Source: Ancylostoma caninum
Taxonomy: Eukaryota; Nematoda; Chromadorea; Rhabditida; Ancylostomatidae
Assembly: GCA_037903475.1 (NCBI GenBank)
Contig: JBAJFG010000568.1
Span: 62,001 to 126,000 of the forward strand
Reading direction: 5' to 3'
Length of the DNA: 64,000 nucleotides
A program made the position numbers and the translations under genes. The notes under the pieces were generated by a model that saw only the letters and a program-made list of their open reading frames with translations, was not told the origin of the DNA and ran no database searches. Shown here piece by piece: positions 25,908-36,290 of the stretch (position 1 is the first letter of the stretch; every line of letters begins with the position of its first letter).

Positions 25908-26551
25908 CAGACATTCGGGCGTTTGGAACGCCGGCCCACACCGTTTCTCGCGGCATGATACCTGCGGGACAAACGCAAAAGTGGGCGGAGTTGGCGCTCC
26001 TATTCCGCCGTTAGTTGCGCCTTATCCTGCATTTGACCTGCTGTGATCCTGCTACGGGGATAGAAGGATTAAGGCAGGTCATGTTCTATTGCAACCGTTG
26101 ACTACAAAAATAACACAAAAATGAGTTCGCTGGGCAAGTATATGCTCCCTGCGCCAGCGCTCGACGAGCCGGACATCTGAGACGAGACGGATTCCCCGTC
26201 CGCGCTGCATCGGCACGCGACCGCTTCCCACGCATCTTATCTGGCCAAATGGTACACTGTGCCACAGTTCTAATCGGGCCTCAGTTGGCCAGACAAGTCC
26301 CGTAGGACTCGTCTAGTCTCCGCCACAGCGTTGAGCAGACTAAGCTTTTACAGTCGTCTGCCGGCTTACATACCCCTCGGCTGCCACGTAGCAATGGATA
26401 AAAAAAAAACAGGGTGCAGGTTAACCTGTGTATACCCTGCCACATGCGCGCTCACAGCAGGTTTTCCTGCTCCATCCGCGACTACCTGCCGGAAGCCTGC
26501 ATCGGCCGAAAATGGGCGGGTTCACCGGCGCTCCAAACGCTTGAATTTCTG
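25908..26551 (+). mobile_element. CAGACATTCGGGCG inverted-repeat element, copy A
   Basis: Both ends carry CAGACATTCGGGCGTTTGGA-like termini in inverted orientation (right end: CGCTCCAAACGCTTGAATTT). GC-rich body of about 644 bp. The same element in reverse orientation lies at 28078-28706, with blocks such as TCTCGCGGCATGATACC and GCCGTCTGCCGGCTTACATA shared. No transposase is encoded. Small frames inside are non-coding by my reading. Confidence 0.7.
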
Positions 26552-26892
26552 AGTAGAAGATCGAGGGAAACCCGACTCTATATGTTGACATTACCTTTTT
26601 GGGTCTCTAACACAAACACTAAAAATACTACTAAAACTCCTAAACATTCATATTTTCAAAATTAATCACCTCTCACATTTCATATTACCTCATAATTTAC
26701 ATACAACATTTTTTAAATAGTGTTTTTTACACAATAACCAATCTATTGAACTTTTATTCGCTTCCGTTAAAAACATGAAACTTTCAGCTCTCATTCATCC
26801 AGTGCTTAATACCATCAAAACAATAAACATGCTTTTCCTTTGTGCTCTTTTCCTCTCACCTTCTCATTACTATCACTCTATTTTATCCAATT

Positions 26893-27228
26893 TTCGACCA
26901 GTTCGTCGGTTCCGTCTAGCTGATGGAAACAAACCTCATCTACTAATTTCTTCTCAACCACAGTATATTATACTCCATCTCATAATCGCTAACTTCAATA
27001 TTCGACCAGTGGTCGGTGTTAAAGAAATAACGGACTTTTTCTCTTCTATATTTGCCTGACTTTCACGCTTGCAGTATCATCCTATTCCTCATTTATTCGA
27101 CCAGTTGGTCGGTACCGTCTAGCTGATGGAAATAAATCTACATACATATTATATTCTCATCAATCAGACTATATTCCACTCCCTTTTTCCAGTTGTTACC
27201 TCCAATATTCGACCAATTTGTCGGTACC
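26893..27228 (+). repeat. Four spaced CGACCA...TGGTCG palindromes
   Basis: Four copies of TTCGACCAGTTGGTCGGTAC or close variants, centred near 26903, 27008, 27106 and 27217, spaced about 100-110 bp. Copies 1 and 3 are followed by CGTCTAGCTGATGGAAA. The regular spacing suggests a decayed tandem repeat with a unit of about 105 bp, of which the palindrome is the best conserved part. Confidence 0.55.
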
Positions 27229-28077
27229 ACCGCAAAGATAGAACAAAATCCACTCACATATAATAATCTCGTCGTTCAATAATTTACTATCGTCCCGTTG
27301 CAACAACTAGGCCCGTAGTAATCCCTCCGGTAAGCTGACTGCAAATGATCATTTCCCAGTCAACTTACTGTAGCGAGGGGTCGGAATGAAGCGAACTCGA
27401 AGCGAGCTCATCGATTGGGTTTATCAGTGAACTGTTATCCCTGTTATCAACAACGAGATCAAATGGTGTTGTAACATTGTGCTTTTACCTGTGGTACCTT
27501 GTTAAAGCTCATTCAAGCCCAAGTATACATTAACTCATTCTAAGTTCTGACGTAATGCTTTGCCTTTGGGTTTTCGTTTTGTTGTCAGTGTACGAAATGC
27601 TCCGAAACTGTCTATGAATGAATCTGTCCTCTACAAACTATTAAGTAACACTCAAAATCCCGAACGTCAGGCGTTCAAAGTCCTATGTTAGTGTCGCTGA
27701 ACACCAAGACAATGAGGAAATGAGTAAGAGGGTATTTCTAACATTTGCCTACTTATTTGAATGCGAAATCTTTCTCAGGAGTAAATTCGATGCCAAAAGT
27801 GATCTGATGATTTTGAGTAAATTTACGTGAACATGGGATTAAATAAGAAAATCTTCCGTCTCTTCCTACCCACTCATGCGAGTCAATGCCAACCACCGAA
27901 AATTTTGTCACCTTCTTGTCATGCCCCAAAGAACTTCTAGGAAAATTATACTGCAAGGCACCGACTTATGTGACCAAGCCATGTAGTAGGTACTACACCT
28001 ATAGGTACTTGCCATTAATGGTGTAATGGTCGTTCTGACTACATGATAGCAGTTCACCTATCTATTCACTATGGGCT
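27229..28077. other. No confirmed gene
   Basis: The minus frame 27753-27956 (67 codons, ending TPEKDFAFK) has protein-like composition but no recognised family. It lies in a region with no other exon candidates. Confidence 0.3.
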
Positions 28078-28706
28078 CAGACATTCGAGCGTTTGGAGCG
28101 GAGGTGAACCCGCCCACATTTGGCCGATGCAGGCTTCCGGCAGGTACTCGCGAGTGGAGCAGGAATACTTGCTGAAGGTGCGGATGTAGTAGAAAAACCT
28201 ACTGTAAGAGCGCCTAAGGCAGGGGATATGGGAGTTAACCTGCACCCATTTTTTCCTCCGTTTCCACGTGGCACCCAAAGTGTATATAAGCCGTCTGCCG
28301 GCTTACATACATGGGACATGTCTGGCCAACTGAGGCCCAGTTGAAACTGTGGCCCAGTGTACCATTAGGGCAGACAAGATGAGTGGGATACGGTCACGTG
28401 TCATAGCGGCGCGGACAGGAAAATCCGCCTCGCAGCAGATGTCCGACTCGTCCAGCGCTGGTGCAGGGAGCACATACATGTCCGGCGAACTCATTTTTGA
28501 ACTATTTTTGTTGTCACCGGTTGCAATAGAATATGACCTTCTTAATCCTGCTATCCCCGTAGCAGGATCACAGCAGGTCAAATGCAGGATAAGGCGCGAC
28601 TAACGGTGGAATGGGCTCGCTAACTCCACCCACTTTTGCGTTTGTCCCGCAGGTGTCATGCCGCGAGAAACGGTCTGGACCGGCGCTCCAAACGCCCGAA
28701 TGTCTG
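28078..28706 (-). mobile_element. CAGACATTCGGGCG inverted-repeat element, copy B
   Basis: Inverted relative to copy A, 2.2 kb away, about 629 bp. The ends are CAGACATTCGAGCGTTTGGA and CCAAACGCCCGAATGTCTG. The reverse complement reads through CGTTTCTCGCGGCATGA as in copy A. The two copies differ by many substitutions and small indels, so both are old. Flanking bases do not show a clear duplication. Confidence 0.7.
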
Positions 28707-29945
28707 AGAAGGTTTTCAGACTTTTGCAGCGCGTCACGAGTGGATGGCGACCAATCGCGTACGCATACTGTGATGATTGATGTACAAGCGGCATGATTGC
28801 AGGCAGGGGCGATAGTCACCGAGCGACTAAACATCTTCTCGACCGCTCTTTCCCGCACGTTGACGCGCTTTGAGAGGGTAACCGCTAGCGAGCTGTTGAC
28901 GGCTCCATGCCGCAATAAAAATGCCGACTCATTTTTAGCAGACTCTGCAGCGCACATGCACTGAGCAGTGTTAAAAGGCGTTTTCTGCCTCTTACTGTGG
29001 GGTGTGGGTCAGGATGAGGAAAAAATGGGTGAGCAATGCGTATGCGATTGGTTCGATCAAGCACGTGCTCCACCCTTCACGATCGACTCGCACTAATTCG
29101 TGCGCGATTTCACTGCACCTACTTTAACATGGGAAACCGTTGTCGCCGCGACAACAGTTCAGGACGCCCAAATGGCCGAACGACAAACGTTATCTTAGGA
29201 AAACTAAGTGACTGCGGCAGAAATCAGCTGGTCCGGATCGCGCCACATCTCACCCCGCGGATACCCGGATACCAAGTCTAACTTGTTAAATCTTGGGAAC
29301 GCTGATGCCTTCGGCGGTGTAAAGAATCATCAAGCAGCGTAGTGTAGTGGCACGACTCCTTCATTCATCTGGACGACAGATGTGTTCACATTTGAACCTT
29401 GAGAGCACCATTCGAACGATAACGGTAGACGATGCGTAGTTGATGAACTCAGAGACCATTTCAAAATATGGTGTAACCACGCAGCAAATTTGGTTCATGC
29501 AAGCATCGTGTACTCTAATGAAATTGGTCTAAGAGGTCTAACATAAGTCTAAGAGTTTTCAAACGGACACACTTTACGGATTAAGAACTCAGTTATAAAA
29601 CAGGAAAAAAAAACTTTGATAATTAGTATATAGAAAAAGAGAGGTGCGAAATCAACAATCTAACATCTCTCAACCAATCAATCAATCTCGCCACCTTCTT
29701 TATGAGATCTTTATGAAATGACACATACAGAATGAACCACAATTCCAATGGATTCAGTCATCATTCGCCTAAGCACTAAGCTAAGAGCAAACTTAATACA
29801 ATAGAAAAGAAAAACATATTGTTAGTGAAAGTATAAACGACAAAACCTCCAAGGTAGCCCCCCTCCCTCCCCACCTCAAAAAGCTGCTCCTGTCAAATCA
29901 ACATAAGCGACAACAACTTCATCCACACGTAACATATTGAGAGGT
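28707..29945. other. GC-rich segment, then AT-rich spacer
   Basis: 28707-29280 is GC-rich and open on both strands (minus 28568-28957, plus 29036-29281) without a recognisable domain. 29281-29945 is AT-rich and empty up to the 3' end of the next gene. Confidence 0.35.
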
Positions 29946-30631
29946 TCAAATCGCTTCACGTTCCACATGGACCTGGAGTAGGAGGACGTTCTTGTCGTAG
30001 ATACATTCCTTCCTCTTCTTCTTATCTTTTTTTCCAGTGATCTTTTTGGCACTATGCACATGGATACGATCTACAAAAGAATGAAAATTAACAAAGTCAG
30101 ACGTATACAGAAAGAAATCAGACAAAAACCAGCGTAAAATTTGAGAGAAAAATACTCAAACACATTTCGTTAAGGCCGTTAAACCATGAAAAAATCTACC
30201 ATAATCCAAGAGTACATTGATGCTGCATCGTCGTGGGTAGTCTTTCTCTCCTTGGCGCAGGCACTGGCTGTGGGAGAACCAAAAAATGCTGCCTCTTCCG
30301 TCGGTTTCCACTGATGCACTGGAAAACTTTAATCAAGAAAGAAACTAAGCGGAAAAAAAAACTGAATTTTCTCATTTTCCTTGAAGACGCCCCCTTTTCT
30401 CCTGACAAATAAGAAAAAAAATTGACGATGGTTTTCTGACCACTCAATAAGTTTCAATAACTTTTACCACCAGTTCAAACGAATAATTCGTAAGTCTGTT
30501 TCAAAAACGACGATATTTGAGAACTTGTGCCTATGATCTGCATTTCTCGCAGGCCTCTCCGAATACGGCACTATTTCTCGCGTTCTCTTTTTCTCTAATA
30601 TCTTCACAACTATGCTCCCCGTTGAAATGCA
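29946..30631 (-). CDS. Unrecognised spliced gene (3' exons)
   Basis: Three minus-strand exons, 30631-30468, 30318-30200 and 30070-29946, join in a single frame. The junctions use TGGTG|GTAAAAG with TTTTCCAG|TGC, and TTATG|GTAGAT with TTTTGTAG|ATC. The introns are 149 and 129 bp. Together the exons encode 135 residues ending in TGA, with a Lys-rich run (TGKKDKKKRK) and Cys residues spaced through SQCLRQGEKDYPRRCS. The 5' end is unsettled: in-frame pieces at 30689-30665 and 30756-30728 (starting ATG) could extend it to 153 residues, but only with introns of 33 and 38 bp, short even for nematodes. No family was recognised and no signal peptide is visible. Confidence 0.5.
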
Positions 30632-30899
30632 CTATATATTTATTTGGGCATATAAAAATTGAACTATATATTCGGTACTTTCGAATTTTCTGAAAAGGGT
30701 GAAAACGAATGGGACAGAAAGACCAACCTGCAGTAATTACGTCTATGACGGTCCATGACAGAAACAAACACAGCCGCCAGCCAGTTGATGGAGAGAGCAA
30801 ACTATCGAGCAGTCGTAAGCGTGAGCCCAAAGGCAGCTGTCACATTCTAAATGATGAGATCTCTATCAAAGCAAGATGGGAATTTAACACTTAGAAAAG

Positions 30900-32373
30900 T
30901 GGCACCATTCGGCTGGTTCTGCTCCAAAATTTTGAAGTGAAAATTTTCGCCCAAACTTCGCATATGGGTTATTTGAGGTACTGAGCCCGAATATCGTATT
31001 GAATTTGTACTGTGACTCCGTTTTTATAGAATTGCGGCAGGTACACTGTAGATACGGCATCTCACAGAATCCTCTCAAATCTTGCATAGACCCAGACAAA
31101 CTTTCGGAACTTCCGCGGAGCTTGCCGATTTTCGGAACTTCCGCGGAGCCTGATTTACTACTGGAGCTCGATTTTCGGAACCTCCGCGGAAATATGACGT
31201 CACTCGTCGATTTTTTTGGAAGTTCCGCGCAGGTTCCGCGCAAGTTCCGAATGGAGACGCAGAGAAAAAAGTAGCTTCGGAACTTCCGCGGAGCTTGACA
31301 CTTTTCGGAACTTCCGCGGAGCTTCGAGAGAGATGGAATGATCCAAGAAACTAACAGATCAAATGACATGTTTTCGTCCAATTTTTATAGTGATATGTTC
31401 TTGATTAACTTCGGCTAGCCAAATAAGAAGCCGTGTAGAATACGAAAATTTTTACGCTAGTTTTTCCTCGAAATTCACTTTGGGATGTCCCAATAATGAC
31501 ATCTTTAATGTCGAATTTCGGATAAAACTCGTGTCAGATAATTGTTCGCCTGGGATTATTCCCATAAATACGAAAATTTGACAGATTTTTTACCAAAGAG
31601 GAATTTTTCCATGTTATCATTGATTTTGAAACCTGACGCAGATACGTAGCACAGTCAGAGGGCAGACCTGCTTGAAGTTCATCTTCAGAAAACATAGTTA
31701 CTACATGCGCAATTAGTGCTACGTGCGTGGTGGAACGATCTGTGGTGGGATTCATGATCCCACGATTTTTGGCATCGGGACGCCTGGAGGTGTTCATCAC
31801 TCCATGTTGTCCCATTTTACCTTATTACTCGAATTATGATTCACTCTATAATGCACGAATTACGTCACTACTGTTCGATTTCAGAACTTCCGCGGAGCTA
31901 GTTCGGAACTTCCGCGGAGCCAGTTCGGAACTTGCGCGGAGCTTATTCGGAACTTCCGTCGGGTCACCCGCGCAAGTTCCGAACAAGCTCCGCGGAAGTT
32001 CCGAGAGTTTGTCTGGGGAGGGATTGTTTTAGGCGATGATTACGATTATCAATATCATTTGGCACGCCACCTTCGTTTTCTGCCAGAAATAAGCATCTTC
32101 TCTAAATTTCCTACCGTATATCTATAAAAATAGGGTTACGGTACAAAACAGATACTATATTCGTGATCAGCGCCCAGAACAACCCTTCCATACAAAATTT
32201 GATTCTATGAGATACGTATATACAGTATAACTACCGTAAACCTACAAAAACAGAGTTGCGGTACAAAATGGATACGATATTCGTGGTCAGCACCTCAAAT
32301 AACCTCCCTATGCAAAGTTTGGACAAAAATTTTTACTCCGAAATTTTGGGGCAGAACAAGCGGAATAGTGACA
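30900..32373. mobile_element. 1.47 kb foldback element between two genes
   Basis: The outer arms (about 30900-31058 and 32205-32373) are diverged inverted copies. They begin TGGCACCATTCGGCTGGTTC on the left and, reading inward on the right, TGTCACTATTCCGCTTGTTC. Part of the right arm is also duplicated directly (32108-32203 and 32231-32322, both with CTACCGTA and GATA(C/T)(T/G)ATATTCGTG). A second, motif-rich inverted-repeat unit sits inside. No protein-coding capacity was found. Confidence 0.6.
31091..32017. mobile_element. Inner unit with GGAACTTCCGCGGAGC clusters
   Basis: Ends CCCAGACAAACTTTCGGAAC on the left and the inverted form on the right (GTTCCGAGAGTTTGTCTGGG side, ending 32017). 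Clusters at 31101-31325 and 31882-32010 hold about a dozen copies of TTCGGAACTTCCGCGGAGC in both orientations. A 40 bp solo version is at 38084. Motif clusters near both ends resemble subterminal transposase-binding repeats (inference). Confidence 0.6.
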
Positions 32374-32419
32374 GAAAGTAAATGGAACCAACCTGAGCTG
32401 GGTGGTACTCATCCAGAGC

Positions 32420-32832
32420 TTATGTTTTCTTGCCGGAACCCTTCACGGTGAAGAGAGCATCGATGGAATCGGAAATGTCCATGGTTCCAACATCTTCGGA
32501 AATCGATTGAGAATCCGTCCTGAACACTAACAAGTGCAAAGGCTTACAAAGGCAATGAGAAAATTACCGTATGGGTTCTCACGGGAAACTCCCCCTCCCT
32601 CCCCCAACAGAATTATGGTTAAAAAAACAACTACTTATAGGGGTGTTATAAAAAAAAGAAATCTTTGTGCTAACTGCTCTCCCAATTAATTGTACCTCCA
32701 GAGCCCCATTTCTTGTGCAGAGAAATCGATGCTAGAGTTCGAGAGAATCGGAATCATACAAACCTTACACAAAAGACTTGCAACAACAAACGTAAGAACG
32801 GTGGTATGTGTACTGGAGCTACGGTCTTCCAT
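32420..32832 (-). CDS. Small spliced gene, 78 aa, unrecognised
   Basis: Two minus-strand exons, 32832-32696 and 32519-32420, join across a 176 bp intron (GGAG|GTACAA donor, TGTTCAG|GAC acceptor). The phases agree (phase 2) and the joined frame is exactly 78 codons plus TAA. The ATG lies 10 nt after TTCAATACAG, a plausible trans-splice acceptor, which supports this start. The product begins with a hydrophilic stretch (MEDRSSSTHT) and a hydrophobic segment at about residues 11-30 (possible signal anchor). It continues with an acidic Ser/Asp-rich half and ends FTVKGSGKKT. It lies upstream of the 29946 gene on the same strand, with the foldback element between them. No homologous family was recognised. 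Confidence 0.5.
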
Positions 32833-32979
32833 TAAAATCACACTGTATTGAAGAAATGAGGGTCAGTCGCTAAGAAATTCGTCACTTAGTGGGGTTGCTT
32901 TTCGAAGTAAGCCTGTAAATCATTGCATCATTCATCGCGTGCATCCAACGTGAGCGGTCGTGTCGATCTTTTTTCCGCA

Positions 32980-33636
32980 ATGGTCCGTACTCGTCTATCC
33001 CAAGTTTCACAGGTTCCGAATACTCAGACTGATCTTAATTCTGCTAGCAACATAAGTAGTTCTTTGAATAGTGAATGTTCAGCTCTCCTGGTTAAAATTC
33101 ATGAGATTTTAGGAAAGAAGACGCCTGAGTGCATACCTTTAATTAATGACTTGATTTCCAAAATCTCTTCTTTTCCGAGCGAATTGGAGGATAAAAGAAA
33201 ACGATCGGTGGTCAGCTACGGAATCGAAGAAGCTGACAAGAAACTACCCGCGGCAGAAAGACAAAGGCACACGGAGAGACAGGTTGAGGATATCTTGAAC
33301 TTGCTTGATGTAGAAACCCGCCCAGTTGGAGTTTTCAGAATGGGTAGACCATTAGACAGCAAGCCGAGACTTGTAAAGGTAGTATTTTCGTCGCGAAATT
33401 TCTATTTTGATGCACTTAGAAATGCCCACAGGCTCCGGAACATTCCATCATATAATGGGATCTACCTGCGCAGATCGATGATGGCAGAGGAACGGAACAT
33501 CGATAGGGAGCTAAGGAACCAGGCGCGTGAGCTAAACGCGAAAGAAGGTGGTAGGAAAATTTATGTTGTCTACAAGCAGAAGTTAGTAAAAGCCTCTGAA
33601 ATCAGCTCTCTAAAATCTCCATCATCAAAAAACTAA
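32980..33636 (+). CDS. CR1 LINE ORF1 protein, intact, 219 aa
   Basis: The start chosen is the ATG at 32980 (MVRTRLSQ), because the aligned position in copy 2 reads IARTRLSQ and homology is continuous there. An upstream ATG at 32923 lies outside the element. The protein has a Ser/Asn-rich N-terminus, a charged middle (EEADKKLPAAERQRHTERQV) that could be helical, and a basic C-terminal half with FRMGRP, RLVKVVF and YLRRSM motifs, typical of nematode LINE ORF1 nucleic-acid-binding proteins. The role, by family, is RNA binding in the retrotransposition particle. The frame is uninterrupted, unlike ORF2, and its stop overlaps the ORF2 open frame by one base. Confidence 0.7.
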   Translation: MVRTRLSQVSQVPNTQTDLNSASNISSSLNSECSALLVKIHEILGKKTPECIPLINDLISKISSFPSELEDKRKRSVVSYGIEEADKKLPAAERQRHTERQVEDILNLLDVETRPVGVFRMGRPLDSKPRLVKVVFSSRNFYFDALRNAHRLRNIPSYNGIYLRRSMMAEERNIDRELRNQARELNAKEGGRKIYVVYKQKLVKASEISSLKSPSSKN

Positions 33637-36290
33637 ATTTTCTCCCAAACTGTTCATCTTTTCAAAACTTTGCTCTACTAAATTCTCGCAGTCTGACCAA
33701 TAAATTCCATTTACTGCATCAATTTCTCTCAGACCAAAAACCTGCCATAACTTTCATTACAGAATCTTGGTTGACGAGTAAGATTAGCGATTCGGAAATC
33801 ATCTCAAATTTCCCTTACCACATTCTTAGAGTTGATCGTCATTCTAAGAGGAGGCGTTTGCGCCCTAATTCATCAATTGGTGTTGTCCCACAGAATTTTG
33901 GTTAACTCTCAGAATCTGCATTCTGATGTACTATGTTTCGACATAATCCCCTCTTTTTCCAACAAGCTCAGATTTATCCTTATTTATAGACCCCCCAACT
34001 CCTCCGTCTTTGAGGATGACCAGCTCTCGAACATTCTTTCCGATCTCATTTCTTCTGCTTTATGCAAGGTTATCATTCTTGGCGATTTAAATCTCGACGT
34101 GAACTGGCAAACACGTTCGGCAAATAATCCGGCCGGTGACCGTTTTTTGCGACTTTTTGATTCTTTGAACCTATCCCAGTTTGTGCATACCCCTACCCGA
34201 GATAGAAAAGTCTTAGATTTGATCCTAGCACCAGCAGACACTATCACCAAAGTGGAGTGTCACCCACCCCTAGGAAACTCAGATCACAATGTTATTACCT
34301 TCACAATGTCGAGGCTCTCTTTTGACAAAGAACCTAGACTCTCCCGTGACTTCCAATCTGCAGATCACAAGGCTATCTCTGAAGAACTCTCTCGGATTAA
34401 CTGGTTCGATGTATTTAAAGATTATGCTGACATCGATGACGTATACAGCCGTTTCTGTAGAGTGCTTCACATGACTATTGAGAGGCACGTGCCTATCCGA
34501 AGGGAAAGCACTTCCCGATTTTTTAAATACCCTTCTCACATTCAAAATTTGTTTGAACAGAGAAAAAGATTATTTCAATCAAATCCAAATTCTGTGCAAT
34601 CTCCAAAATTTTTGGCCGTTACCAGAGCACTCGACTGGCATATAAAACGCTTTTTAGCTTACCGTGTAGATAAACTCTCACGTTCGCAAAATTCTCGCGA
34701 CCTTTTCGCATACATTAGAACTTGTACAAGGCAGGCTAAACTATCCCCCATCCTCAACGATGAAGATGGGAATACGTTCAAGACAGATCCTGAAAAGGCC
34801 GAAGCGTTTGCGGATTACTTCTGCAGTGTCTTCGGAAGGCAAAATAATTTTTGTCCTGTACTAGACCGTATCTCCGAGGAATCTTTTCCCACCCCACTGA
34901 TTACCCCGGAATGGTCCTGGAACACATGAAAGCTTTGAAAGACTCCTTCTCTCACACATCTGATGGTATTCCCCAGATATTCTATAAAAGGTCTGCAAAA
35001 TATCTCTCCCACCCTCTTGCGCATATCTATAGTATATCGCTTTTGCTGAACAACATGGTTTTCTATCAGGGGCATCTACATGTACTCAGCTTCTTGATTG
35101 CACCTACGAATGGAAAAATGCCCTATGTAGTGGCAAAAAGGTGACAATCGTTTACTTTGACCTAAGCAAAGCGTTTGATACAGTTTGTCACCATAGTCTT
35201 CTCTGCAGGTTTGAGAGTATTGGAATACGGGGGAACATGCTTAATTGGTTTCGCTCTTATTTGGAGAACAGGAGCATGGTGGTAAACTTCTCTGGATCTC
35301 TTTCTTCCACGCGTCCCTGTACGTCTGGGGTGCCGCAGGGAGGTGTACTATCTCCCGTTCTTTTCCTGATTTACACTTACGACCTCTTACTATGTTTGAA
35401 AAATGATCCCAGAATAAAAATTGCTGCTTACGCCGATGATATTGAAGTTTTTGCCGCCTACGGGGAAAATGATACAATTGAAGCCCAATCCTCGCTCAAC
35501 AGAACAGTAAAGAACATGTTCGAGTGGTGTGAACGTTGGCATCTAAAAATAAATTTCTCGAAAAGTTTTTCCTTTTCCTTGGGTTATACGACGTTAAGTG
35601 TACAAGCAGGGAACTTTGGAGAAATGAGTACACGTCAGAATGCAAAGGACTTAGGAATTACAATTAGTAAAAACCTTACTTGGAAGCCCCATATAGATTC
35701 CATTGTCAGTAGAGCACTTCAGATTACTTATTGCCTTTTTAGAATCATAAAAAGCTCTGATCCAAATCTGCTGCTGAAACTCTACAAAGCCTATGTTTTA
35801 CCGATTCTTGAATATGGTAGTCCCATATGGAGTCCTTTTCTGGTGAAGGATCCAAAGAATTGAAAAAGTACAGAAAACCTTTACCAGGATTCTTTTTTAT
35901 CGCTGCTTTCCAGATGCAAACTACCCCTATAGTCTCCCGCCTTATAACTTGCGCCTTAGTAAACTAAAACTTAAGAGTCTCTTCTATAGAAGGGTACATT
36001 CTGACACTATTTTGGCTTTTAAGCTATTGAAAGGAGAACTGCGTATCAGACCGTCGAAATATTGGGTATTTCGGCCTTCTGATGGACGAAGAGGTTGCCT
36101 TCTGTTTCGCAATCCCAAGCCTCCAAGATACAGTCCTAGTCTAGAGTTTAACAACTTCTTTTTCAGAACTTCGAAGTGGCTTGAGAAGTTACCAGTTTCC
36201 TTCCTATCATGCGTGAATTCCATCAAATTCAGAAGTGCCCTCTCGAAAGTGGATCTACTAATGATTTTAGGAATACAGGATATCGTGTAG
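33636..36290 (+). pseudogene. CR1 LINE ORF2 (endonuclease/reverse transcriptase), broken
   Basis: N-terminal endonuclease motifs appear in order: ITESWL near 33760, GDLNLD near 34082 and SDHN near 34282. The reverse transcriptase keeps YFDLSKAF (35153) and the catalytic YADD (35428). At least four lesions separate the pieces: a 1-nt shift at about 33848 within AGAGGAGGCG; a shift at about 34900 before LEHMKALKDSF; an internal deletion near 35045, where fingers sequence present in copy 2 (56800-56957) is missing and the frame changes; and a shift at about 35857. The C-terminal 36-300 region continues in another frame to TAG at 36290. An intact protein would nick DNA and copy the element RNA by target-primed reverse transcription. 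Confidence 0.8.

Noticed and set aside
26893..27228. CRISPR-like spaced repeats
   Set aside because: Only four degenerate repeats, spacing about 105 bp, with part of the spacer itself repeated. The context is eukaryotic.
31091..32017. Heat-shock element reading of GGAACTTCC
   Set aside because: The spacing between GAA and TTC is one base instead of two, and the motif sits in transposon ends rather than a promoter.
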